64,000 bases of DNA from Ceraceosorus guamensis. Taxonomy: Eukaryota > Basidiomycota > Exobasidiomycetes > Ceraceosorales > Ceraceosoraceae. The notes below the pieces were generated by a model that was given only the letters and a program-made list of their open reading frames with translations, searched no databases and had not been told where the DNA came from. The position numbers were made by a program, and so were the translations under genes. The stretch lies in NCBI RefSeq assembly GCF_003144195.1, contig NW_020290026.1:1-64000 (forward strand). Reading direction: 5' to 3'. Below are positions 52,330 to 62,196 of this stretch, in pieces; the stretch's first letter is position 1; each line of letters begins with the position of its first letter.

Positions 52330-53735
52330 TCAGGGTCTTTTTGACGCGCCTACGCGCGAAAGCCGCTCTTGCGGTTCCTCTTTGGACCTGTGGAGCGGCT
52401 CGGTCGACGTGCGTCCGTTTGTACGCCTGGAGCGGACGAGGTCTGCTAGCTGCTGTGGGTTGTACTTGGCAAATCGGACGTAATGCTCCAAGACCCCTAT
52501 GTGGCATGTTCCCTTTGAGCGAGAGACGCCTTCTATGAGCACCTGCGCACACTTCGTAAACCGCCCTTTGGCTAGGCTCTCACCTTAAGACACTCGAAGA
52601 CGATCCACAAGTCCGGATTGTTGAGCTCTACTTTGTGACCTGGCGTCGGAGGTATCTGCGCGGCCATGGTTTGGATGACAGCGTCTCGTTGAAGAGTTGT
52701 ATGGTTGCGAATATGAGTGTCGATCCTGAACTACGTGCCAGAGTCAGACATGCGGCGCACACGACCGCGCAAGCTTTGCATCGGTCAGAACTTACGGTCT
52801 TCGGTGCCTGCGTCTCCTCGGGGAGCCACCTGAGCAAAACATGCTTTGCCAAAGCAGGTATGTTCGAAGCACTGGCATGGGCACTAGCAGCGACCGGTGT
52901 GATCCTTTGCACGAACCGACATCGTGCATGACCAGCTTCTTCCACATCTCCAAGCAGGGCGAGACTCAGTGCAAAGGGACATAATGGGGCTGCGACAGAC
53001 ACGAAGCGCACTGACGTGCAGAGACGGAGACTGTGAGTCCTGAGAGCTACGACCCTCATCCTTCTGGAGGACTCACAGCATTCGGCGCCTGTTTCGATGA
53101 TGCGGAAGAATGCCCTCGCAGCAACTCCAGGCGTTTGACTTGTTGTTACACGCCGGGCACGCTGCTCTTCCTGAAGTTCCGCTAGCTCGCGAGTGAATCG
53201 TGTCTCCACGTCCTCGCTTTTCCCCTTTCCGTCTGCATTGTTCTCGTTCGAATGGCTTGGATCCGTGGTCGAGTCAGCCCTTCTGGGTGAGAGGGCTGTC
53301 TGTTCTTGTTGCACCTTGCTAGCATCCAGATCATCGCCCGTCCAATCATCGATATTTACTGCATGTTGCGGCCACCAGTCTGCTTTCACTGACGTGGCTG
53401 GATAGTCACGCGCGACGATCTGATGTTTCGGTGGAGACACGGTGTAGCTGAACGTCAAGGCCCATCGCTGGGATCAGCTCGATGCGAGTAGTATGCTCGT
53501 GACCCACCTCTTCGAGCAACTGAACGAGCTCGTCTGCGGCGCGCTTCTCCTTGCCTCGAATTGTGCTGACGTATATGCCAGGTCCTGCTATTCTGCGCAG
53601 GTAGCCAGCACTCTTGGGTCGCGGCAGAATCTTCTCGTTGCCGACCACAATTCCATCCGACCGACTTCTCTTGCTAGGACGAGCACCGCCACTGGTTCTG
53701 CTCGCGTCGGGCAGTCCATGCTCGCGCTTGGCCAT
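52330..53735 (-). CDS. TAN1: tRNA acetylation cofactor TAN1 / THUMPD1, THUMP-domain protein
   Basis: Five exons: 53735-53508, 53467-53077, 53010-52796, 52730-52584, 52542-52330; 397 residues. Introns 1 and 4 are only 40 and 41 nt, yet they restore a protein that reads continuously as TAN1. Marks: a basic start (MAKREHGLPD…PSKRSRSDG), GPGIYVSTIRGKEKRA, RWALTFSYTVSPPKHQIVAR, FFRIIETGAEC, CRFVQRITPVAAS (the conserved RFxQRxxPV of the THUMP domain), FRIDTHIRNHTTLQRDAVIQ, GHKVELNNPDLWIVFE and a terminal CHIGVLEHYVRFAKYNP. In yeast, Tan1 binds tRNA-Ser/Leu and recruits the acetyltransferase Kre33/NAT10 to make N4-acetylcytidine at position 12. The same role is inferred. A Ser/Asn-rich insertion follows exon 2's start, and the C-terminus carries a basic extension. 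Confidence 0.9.
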
Positions 53736-54122
53736 CGTCTCTGTCTGGGCAGGACACCCCTCAGGTCGGCGGTAAGTGGCGGGTGCGATGTCCGGGCTTC
53801 TAAGTGAAGGATTTATCAAGAATGATGTTTTGGAAGAGCAACAAACACGATCACAATTTTGAATTAAAGCAACACCTCGCACGCACGCCCGCCACGCGTC
53901 TTGGCGCGCCACGCGATGCCATATGGTCGCAACACCATGCGCGGTGATTTAGCGCGTGGCGCGCGAGCACATACTCACGCACACGGTACATCTCCAGGGT
54001 TTCAGAAGCGCCTCTCCGGTGGCATGCGTAGTGGATACATTCATTTCAAGAAATGGGTGACAAGGTGAATTCAGACATTAAGGCTACAAGAGGTGGTGGA
54101 GGCGTTACCCAAGGCCGCCCTT
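53736..54122. other. Short intergenic region upstream of TAN1
   Basis: 387 bp between two minus-strand genes. It should include the TAN1-type promoter. AT-rich words (AATGATGTTTTGG, CACAATTTTGAATT) occur at 53820-53865. Repeated GCGCGTGGCGCGC-like words lie near 53905-53970. No other feature is seen. Confidence 0.4.
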
Positions 54123-57100
54123 CTATCCAAAGATGAACGACCAAAGCGAGCCAAAGGATGAAGCAATGCTCCAAATCAGGCTTGACACCCGTCCTTTGCA
54201 TTCGATTGTTCTTGACTGAGAACCACGTGTCTCTTCAAAAGGGTCAGAATTTGCGCTGTAGAGGGGGCTGCCGGCTTCTGTCCGCGGAGATGATTTGGTG
54301 TCATCACGCAGGCTGAATTGCTTGTCAGCGAAAGTTGCCTCGGAAGGTGCGCCCGTAGCGTCGTATTGCTTCAAAAAGTGGTCGTTTCGATGAGTTGGCC
54401 TTGAGTCGTCGCGGAGACCGGACTGCCAAACAGGAAGATTTGCTTCCAGAGGCGCGCTCGTGTCCACGTGAAGCAGAACTTCATTGATAAGATCGAGCAA
54501 AGTGTCGTGCCTGGTCTCCATGTGTCCGAAGCCCGCGAGAACGACGCAGAGAATTGCAGTCATAAAGCCAAGGGTGAAGAAGGTCCAGAAGCCGGACTTC
54601 CGAGATCCCGTACTGTGCGCAGGCAAGGAACCTGGTTTGACTTCCGCAGCGGGTGCGAACGATGCAGCCCCCTTAGCTGGACTCCAGAGAAAGGGCTCTG
54701 GAGATGCCTTCAAAAAGCCTTCTTGAAGTTGCGCCACAGTCTTGGGGACGTCATTTCCAGCGGGTATGACAGGCTTGTCCTTTGTGAGAGTAATCCTTCT
54801 TGAGCTCATGGCGCCAAGCATAAAGGCGTGGAAGGTAGGGGAGCTAGATGGATTTGACACCTGGTACAGATCGCTGCTACTACAGCGATACGGTGTACCT
54901 GTGCACCACGAAACCCTCTTCAGCAACGCATTTGACATCCCGAAGGCAAAGAGAACGACTCACCTGCTGGCAATGCCACTACTGCCGTGAGCTGCACCGT
55001 AGTCGCGGCGATGGTAGGGAGCACCAGCTCCTGAGCAGCAGGAGTCTCGTACACGATAGATGCGCGCAACGGCGATGAGCTCTCAATTTCGTCGGGCCGA
55101 GCGTGTGAATACGATGACAGCCGCAACTCGGTGAGAGCAGACCGGCCTCCTGCAGCGGTGGTTGCTTCTACGCGAAGCGGCAACCCTGCGATGCTGGCGT
55201 GGAGAATGTGGGCCTCTGGAGGCAAGTGGCAGAGCAATGCTGGCGTCAAGCTGCCGGCAGTAGCGAGGTCTGCGTTTTCATCGTCATCTGTCGGCAGGCT
55301 CGTCGGCCAGGTGACGTTCAAGCGAACCACCATGCGGCACCACTCTGGATCAGGAACGGCTGTCATGGCTGACTCATTGGCGCTGGCCTGGGGCTCCTTC
55401 CCTGGCGAGTACGCAGGCCAGAATTCGACCTTAGCCTCTTCGACGATGGCGCCGATTGCATCCACATCAGTGCTTTGTTGAAACCTGCTCTGGCTACTCT
55501 TGCGAGTCATCGACAAGATAGTCCCGGTGGACACCGCCGAATCAGTCGATAGGTCCGCAAGCGGCGCGTGGACCTCGGCGCCGCGCATTGATGCGGGCTC
55601 GAGGGGACCTTGTTTTGAAGCGTCGAGCGAGATATTTTCACCGCTGCGTACCTGAGTTTCGTTCACGACATGGTCTGGAAAAGTTTTGGTCCCGATCGCA
55701 AGGGTCCCGTGCTCCACGTCCCATCCGCATCCAAGTGCGGGAAGGATCTGTGGCGACGTCGAGCCCACCTCCATGCTGAAGAGATCCGTGACCAATGAGT
55801 CCGCAAGGAGGCTGCTAGACGAGCTCTTCACTCCCTTGGCAGGGCATCGCAAAAGTGTCAAGTTGGGAGCATCCTCCACGTTGGCCAAAGTGACAGATGA
55901 GGAGTGAGTTTCGGCGCACTTGGTTCGGAATACTGGAATCGAGAGAGCTCGAGGACTGGCGGGTTCTAGGGCGACTTCATTGTCCTTCCAAAGATCAGGG
56001 CTCGCGAAGGTCGATACTATGAGAATGCCATGGACCGAGATGGACAACGGTGTAGATGCCGAAGTGTCGCGTTCTCGGATGCTGTTCACGTCGAACACCA
56101 GAACTAAGCCGGTCTCTTTCCCGGCGTCAGAGTCAGCAGCCGCGGAGGCTTGCATCTCTTGCCGATGCTGTCGCACTCCAATGCTAAGTCTACGTCCTGC
56201 GCTCGATGACGCTCTTCCTGAGCGGGGTTGTTCATCAATGCTGAAGTCCATGTCGCTCTGCGTTATACCAGAAGGTATTTGCATGTCCATCAACATGCTC
56301 TCGTCATTCCCTTCCGAAGCTCCAAAAGGGTTGCTCGACATCGCCGCTTTGAGACTTCCATCGCTAGACTCGATCGAATGCAAACTCGACCTAGACGAGG
56401 ACTTGGCCATCTCGCCGTCAGGGCTGGACTCGGAGCCGATTCGCGCCCACCTGAGCAGGCCTGCCGAACCAAAGACGTCGACTTCGTGCCACCTAGCTGC
56501 TTGACCAAACACGTCCGGTCTCAACTCGATGGCGGCCTGCGAGTCAAGACCAACAAAATGTGGATCCACTAGCTCTGCCTGAAAGGCGATTGCAATAGCT
56601 GCTTCGCCTTGTTGGAGATTGCCTGGTGGTTTCGCCACTGCTGATACGCGCAAGATCGAAGTCATCCTCTCCGTACCTAGACATCTGAGCTCCTCGGACG
56701 TTGCGGTAGCAGCCATGCCCGCCTGAAGCGCAGTGGGGCTTAGCAATGGTGCCTTAGTCTGCCCCTCCCACCTGATGATCACATCAGCTGTCGAGGGAAA
56801 TGGCCCCTCAATAACCGCTGTCCCATCCTCTCCGTGACCGCCAACGCCAGCCGATGTGGGCCTGGACTTGCTTGGCCTCATTGTGCCCGGCTGAACGTCT
56901 GCAATCATTCCATCGCTGCCGAAGATTTCGGGATTCAGGTCGAAACGCAATTTGTTGTTGAGGCAGCGAGGTATCGGAAGTCTGACCTGAGGATGCAGCC
57001 ATTTGGTCACTCGGTATACCGGTAGGAAGATGTCAACGATGTTCACTCACGACGAAAGGTGACTGTGGTGGCTGCGCAGTGAACGGCACGCGAAGGTGTA

Positions 57101-57771
57101 GTGTAACGAGATATCCTTGCTTGACGGTTTCTCTCGTGGCTGTTTCATTTCCTGTCGGTGCTCTTGGCGTTGCAGCAGCATTCAGGCAGATGTGGTAATT
57201 GGCGGTGGTGACCTTCAAGGACTGACTCTGCGCATCTGGGCCCTCATCATCGACCCCACCAGCTCCTAGCTTCATGTTGAGTCTGCTTGCGGCAGTGGCA
57301 GCCGTACTACTGAGCATAGGAGCTGCGCCAGAAGAAGTCAACTTGTCGATCGAGAATTGCAGGAGTGTCACATCCTTGTCTGGGAAAAGGGGGTAGGACC
57401 TGGGCTTGGCGAGCTCTGGCATTTCAATCTGTCAGTGTGTGACCAATAAAGTGTAAGCTTGGTTACCAGCTCATTGCCGCGACGTGCTACTGGAGATGAC
57501 TTACATGCATGTAGAGCGTGTACCGAGCCCCCTCTTTCTCCGCCTTTCCATGGAGGGCGAGCTTCCTACAGACCTTTGCCAGCCTTGTCCGAGATTCTAC
57601 ATTGTTGGCATCTGTCAAGCTATGCTGCCCTCTCTCGGTGCTTTCCGTGGTATTAGCTACGGACTCTGAAGACATGGTGCGCGACATGGAGCCGAAAGAA
57701 GATCGTCTTGGAGTGTCGCTCTCGGTGGGCGAGGCGACCTTGCGGTATGCTGAGGGAGGTGGTCTGACCAT
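54123..57771 (-). CDS. Single-pass membrane protein of unknown function
   Basis: Four exons: 57771-57505, 57428-57051, 56986-54964, 54898-54123; 1147 residues with consistent phases. The start MVRPPPSAYRKV has good context (CTACACCATGG). The N-terminal part has Ser-rich TPRRSSFGSMSRT, then a beta-rich stretch (KVTTANYHICLNA; GYLVTLHLRVPF; RLPIPRCLNNKLRFDLNPE). A long acidic/Ser-rich middle follows, then another beta-rich block before residue 890 (LTELRLSSYSHARPDEIE; ATTVQLTAVVALPAGES). One strong hydrophobic segment lies at about 992-1016 (FWTFFTLGFMTAILCVVLAG), followed by about 130 hydrophilic residues. There is no signal peptide, so the large N-terminal part is probably cytosolic; that is inference. 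I recognise no family. Divergent with galactokinase. Confidence 0.75.
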
Positions 57772-58419
57772 GGTGTAGGGCTGTCCGCGTAACAGAGAAT
57801 GAGGATCGAGTGCTGCGCCCTCGCGAGAGTACACTACAACTCTCTCTGCTTTTTGCAAGCGCCAGCAAATGGCAGGACGGGACTCAATTAGACCCGCTAA
57901 GGAAGTCGCCAGAACAGCGGAAGAGGAGAAAGCTATGCGAGGTCTCGAGATCTCGGCAAGTCAAAGGAATCAGAATCCATCCGAGGAGCGAACAGACGTC
58001 ATGGGATGACGCTGCATGGAGGTGTGAGGTCGAGCTCTCGTCCTGATGGCTGCCATGATATCGCGATGAAGCGTGCTTGCCGTGGCGGGTGATTATGCTC
58101 TGCTTCATCCAACACACCTCGATCATCAATCACACAACACGAGATCAAGAAATCACGAATACGCGTCCGCCGCGTCGGCGCGGGGGATTGGTACGCGCCG
58201 CGTGCCCCGCACTTTGATCAGGTCGTCTTGAGCATATAGAGAGGCACGTGACTGATGTCGGCAATCTATGTCTGCATGATGTTTGAAGCGATTAACGCTG
58301 CACGTCGACAGTTTCGCCGGCTCAAGGTCCATGCTGCATGCAGGCAGCATCCGGCAAGGCTTTGCGGTGACAAGAAGCACTCATTCACGATTCTTGATCG
58401 TGGTTGCGTCTTCTCCTTC
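57772..58419. promoter_or_regulatory. Divergent promoter region of the membrane-protein and galactokinase genes
   Basis: 648 bp between two start codons. A TATA-like GAGCATATAGAGAGG is near 58230-58244 on the galactokinase side, about 180 bp before its ATG. CACGAAT/CACGATT words appear at about 58152 and 58386. I see no plain CGG-N11-CCG Gal4-type site. Confidence 0.45.
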
Positions 58420-60580
58420 ATGGCCCCCCTGCGTGCACACATGAACTCAGGTGACCAAGCAGGAGAATCAAGTGCTAGCTATTCAGCCCAAGCCCAAGTG
58501 GCCTCACAGCCAGCAACGCCTACTTCTTCCCCAGTCACGCCCCACCCACCGAGCCAGCGCCTTCTGAGTCATACAGACATGGCTTCTCAGTCAATAGACC
58601 CGGTACCCATGGTGCCAGCATTAGCAGATATCTACAGCCCCGAGCGCGTCGTCCCGGAAGGTCAAAGATGGGATGCGCTGACGTCCAAATTTGGCGAAGT
58701 ATTCGGGCACAAGCCGGGATACGTTGCTAGAGCGCCAGGCCGGGTAAACATCATCGGAGAGTGAGTGTACCCGGGGGAGAGCAGCGTCCGAGTCTCATCT
58801 GCTCAATTTGCTCTTCTCTCAGGCACATTGACCACATGGGCTTCGGCGTGCTCCCGGCTGCGCTGGAGATGGACATCCTCATGGCTTTTCGCGTCTCCGC
58901 TGCCACCTCGTCCACGGACAAGCTCTCCTTCCACTTGTACAACACTACGCCACGCTTTGAGGCTACTAGCTTCGAAAGCGACGTGAAAGACCCCACAGAG
59001 GTGCAATTGCAGCACGAAGGTGCCTCGAGATGGGCGAACTACTTCAAGGTGGCCTTCAAGGTGAGTCAAACTGCAGCACTGTGCTGTATGTATGCGCCAT
59101 TGTTGTTGATTGACAAACGTCCTGGGTCGCAGGGACTGCATCCTCACCTTCCTCCCGCTGTCCTCAGCGCAGCTTCTCGACCAGCTCGCGTAGAGGTTTT
59201 GGTAGACGGTACTATTCCTCCCGAGTCTAGTCTGAGCTCCTCCGCTGCCATGACAGTTTGCAGCTCCATCGTTATCCTAGAAGCGTTCAAGGCGAGAGAG
59301 ATCATTTCTAGGCGAGAAATGGCAGAAGTGGCCATAGAGAGCGGTGAGCTTGCCAAGCTGAGGGTATGGGTCTGAGGACTGTAGCGCGATGTTGCTTACC
59401 CCGCTATCTTCTCCCACAGAACGACTTGTGGGAGTCGCTTCTGGAGGGTAAGTACTCAGCATACATGCTCTGCAATGATGCCTGTCCTCACTCGATCAAA
59501 ACCCGCTTCACAACTGTAGCATGGACCAGTCAGCATCCATCTTTGGCACTCCTGGCAGCGCGCTTCACATCACGTTCCATCCGTCCCTAGCAGTCCAAGC
59601 TATCGAACTTCCAAAGTCGAACCCTCCTCATACTTTCGTCGTAGCGAATACTTTGATAGTAAGCGACAAGAAGGTCTCTGGGCCTGTGCAGTACAATCTG
59701 CGCGTTGGAGAGTTACGGATGGCAGCTCGAGCTTTGAGTGCTGCTCTCGGCTTGCCCAAGGACGCAAGCACCCAAACGCTTCGCAAGCTGCTGGCCGTGT
59801 ACTTTGAACACAATGCCTTACCTGGCCAGGGGGAGAACAAGCTTGTGGACGAGGTTAAGAACAAATTTGGAGAAGAGGCAGCACAGATTGCATTTCTGGG
59901 TGCCAAGGCGGACGAGATCCTCCCCAAGGAGCCCCTAACGAGGGACCAGGTGGAACAATTGACCGGCTACGCAGGCGCTGCGTTTGACAAGGAGTTCTTG
60001 AGCGAGTTTCCGAGTGAGTACAGCGAGAGGTGTGACTGTCCCTCTCAAAAATGGCAAGGCTGAGCCTTTTTCCTATTTTGCAGTCCGAGCGGACACCTTC
60101 AAGCTCCACGCCCGCACAAGGCACGTCTTTGCAGAGTCGCTTCGCGTGCTGCAATTCAAGGCAGCGTGCGTTGCCAGCCCTACGGCATCTACATACGAAG
60201 AGCTGGGCAAGCTGATGGATCAGAGCCAAGAGTCTTTGATGTCAGACTACGAAAACGGCTGTCCGGAGATTTTGGACGTTGTGCGCATAGCAAGAGCGAA
60301 CGGATCGCTGGGCAGTCGTGCGACCGGTGAGTTCTATGGCTTGCATGACTGGCTTCAACTGCAAGCTGACCTGCCACGCGTGTGATGGCACTCAGGTGCT
60401 GGCTGGGGAGGCTCGACGGTACATCTGGTGCGCCAGGACAAGGTGAACGGGGTGCTCTCTGCTCTACGTGAAGAGTTCTACGCTCAAAGATTTCCGGAGC
60501 TGGGCACAACCCAGGTGAATCAGAGTCTGCTCGTTAGTCAGCCGGCAGGAGGAGCATGTGTATACGCCGTGGAAGCCTAG
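58420..60580 (+). CDS. GAL1: Galactokinase
   Basis: Seven exons: 58420-58760, 58823-59060, 59133-59343, 59420-59447, 59520-60013, 60084-60326, 60396-60580; 579 residues. Exon 4 is only 28 nt and encodes part of the ERLVGVASGG segment, and its splicing is confirmed by the conserved GGMDQSASIFG that follows. Marks: the galactokinase signature GRVNIIGEHIDHMGFGVLP across intron 1 (about 106-124), the GHMP ATP-binding loop VDGTIPPESSLSSSAAM (about 217-233), and the C-terminal GHMP motif GAGWGGSTVHLV (about 519-530). It phosphorylates D-galactose to galactose-1-phosphate, the first step of the Leloir pathway, in the cytosol. The first 90 residues are a Ser/Pro/Gln-rich extension; an alternative start at the internal MASQSIDP would shorten it by about 53 residues. 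It is convergent with a secreted glycosidase. Confidence 0.93.
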
Positions 60581-60897
60581 AGGGGCTCTATGCAATCCCA
60601 CCAACGCCTTTATACCGGCGGCATTCATTCAAGACTCGCGATCCGGAGACAAAGCGGGAAAGAATGTATTGAGATGGTTGTAGTACAACAATTAGACGCG
60701 AGCGAAACGAGGCCGGCTCTATGTGGGTATCGTGTTCGGAACAAGCGCAGCTTGGACAGAGGGCAGTTGCTTATCGCCAACAATGCTGGGTCAAGGGAGC
60801 GTGATGAGCAACGTCCAGGCTGCTTGATGGAAGCGAAGGGGACCAAAATTGGATCTGAATGGGTCGAGGCGACCTTATCTTTAGGTCACATGCATCT
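60581..60897. other. Convergent spacer between galactokinase and the GH43 gene
   Basis: 317 bp between facing 3' ends. There is no gene-like frame with family pattern and no obvious repeat; presumably two 3' UTRs. Confidence 0.5.
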
Positions 60898-62196
60898 CTA
60901 AGTGATGACAGGCGTGGCGATGACGTGCATGGGCTCAATCACACCGTGTTCGTCGTGGTCGACATGCTGAACACGGATCGTTCGCCTATTGCCGGTGGGG
61001 AATAGAGCGTTGCCTTCACCGCTACTTTGCGAGAAAGCACCGTAGGCGAAGCACTTGGCGTCGAGAGTGTTTGCATCACCGTTGGCCGATGGGCAGTCGA
61101 AGAAACCGCCGGAGCCTGGTCCGTAGACGCTGACCGACGAATCTGTCCGAAGCATGGGCTCATCCGCGATCAGCCAATGGTGGGGAACGGTGGGATCCAA
61201 GGAGCCATCTTGATACATCAAACGCGTCTGATAGTCGGCCGCGCGGAAATCGCCAGTGCTGAACGCGAGGTTGACGGTGGTGCTTCCGTTCTTGTTCGGC
61301 AGCAAGACTGTAGCGGGCGCTTCGCAGTTGAAGATGGAGAGTGGACCACCGCCTTGACCGACATAGGAGACGATGGGCTTTGGCTTCTTTGCGAGTGTGT
61401 TGGGCGAGCTCATCTCAGCGATGAGGATGGCAGCATGGTTGGAGTAGAGCAGGTACCGCTTGCCATTTGGATGGGTGAAGACGTGCGAGTCGAAGCCTTC
61501 TGCTGGTTGGCCCCGGTACGTGATGACTCCATGGCTGGTCCATGTACCCAGAGGATCGTCGGTATCGCTGGTGAGAGCTCTCAACTTGTCGTCTTTGGTT
61601 GACGAGACGGTGTAGATGAGCTGGCTGCCCTGCCACACCGCGACGTCCGGTGCTTCGGTACCAATCATTCCATACGTGTGTATAGCCTGAGGTGGTGCTC
61701 GGTTCGCTTCGTTCAAATCCGCGCTCATGCGCATCAAAGCAGTGTTCTTGAAGTCGGAGTCGGGAAAGAAGTAGGATACGGTGCCATTTGGATTCTTCAG
61801 TGCGATAGGACTCGGATCTTGACCCATGCCGAGAGAGTTCCTGGTACCTTTTGGTGCGGTCGCAGCGCGCAGGTCACCTGGTGTGTCCGTAATGCGCGGA
61901 TCGGCAGCTGACGCGGTACTTGTGGACGTGCCGTAGGAGCTGCTTGCTTGCTTGTACAGCGAGGTGTGCAGGGATTTTGATTTGCGGCTTTTGCGTTTGG
62001 GAGCCATTTGGCCAAGCACCAATTTGGGCTTGCCTGGCGGTGTGACTACTCGATTGAGGCCATCGGTGATCTTGTGGATGACTTCGCCATTCACCTGTCT
62101 GGTCGAATGAGAGCCTGAAGCATGCTTGATGCTCGCCGCGTCGATGCCGAGAGCTAGCAGGCCGATGGTGAGACCCAAGATGGCGTGAGTCCGCAT
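60898..62196 (-). CDS. Secreted glycoside hydrolase, GH43-like (arabinanase/arabinofuranosidase type)
   Basis: Single exon, 432 residues. The N-terminus is a typical signal peptide (MRTHAILGLTIGLLALGIDA). A basic, Ser-rich segment (about 60-95, with KRKSRKSKS) precedes the catalytic domain. Putative five-bladed-propeller motifs: DPSPIALKNPNGTVSYFF with a candidate general-base Asp near 127, EAPDVAVWQG near 181, GFDSHVFTHPNGKRYLLYSN with a candidate modulating Asp near 236, and NCEAPATVLL with a candidate general-acid Glu near 292. GPGSGGFFDCPSANG is another conserved-looking loop. In GH43 enzymes these three acidic residues release arabinose or xylose from plant cell-wall polymers. The exact substrate cannot be read from sequence. 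The KRK region might be processed by a Kex2-like protease. Assignment rests on motif layout only. Confidence 0.75.
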   Translation of the reverse strand: MRTHAILGLTIGLLALGIDAASIKHASGSHSTRQVNGEVIHKITDGLNRVVTPPGKPKLVLGQMAPKRKSRKSKSLHTSLYKQASSSYGTSTSTASAADPRITDTPGDLRAATAPKGTRNSLGMGQDPSPIALKNPNGTVSYFFPDSDFKNTALMRMSADLNEANRAPPQAIHTYGMIGTEAPDVAVWQGSQLIYTVSSTKDDKLRALTSDTDDPLGTWTSHGVITYRGQPAEGFDSHVFTHPNGKRYLLYSNHAAILIAEMSSPNTLAKKPKPIVSYVGQGGGPLSIFNCEAPATVLLPNKNGSTTVNLAFSTGDFRAADYQTRLMYQDGSLDPTVPHHWLIADEPMLRTDSSVSVYGPGSGGFFDCPSANGDANTLDAKCFAYGAFSQSSGEGNALFPTGNRRTIRVQHVDHDEHGVIEPMHVIATPVIT

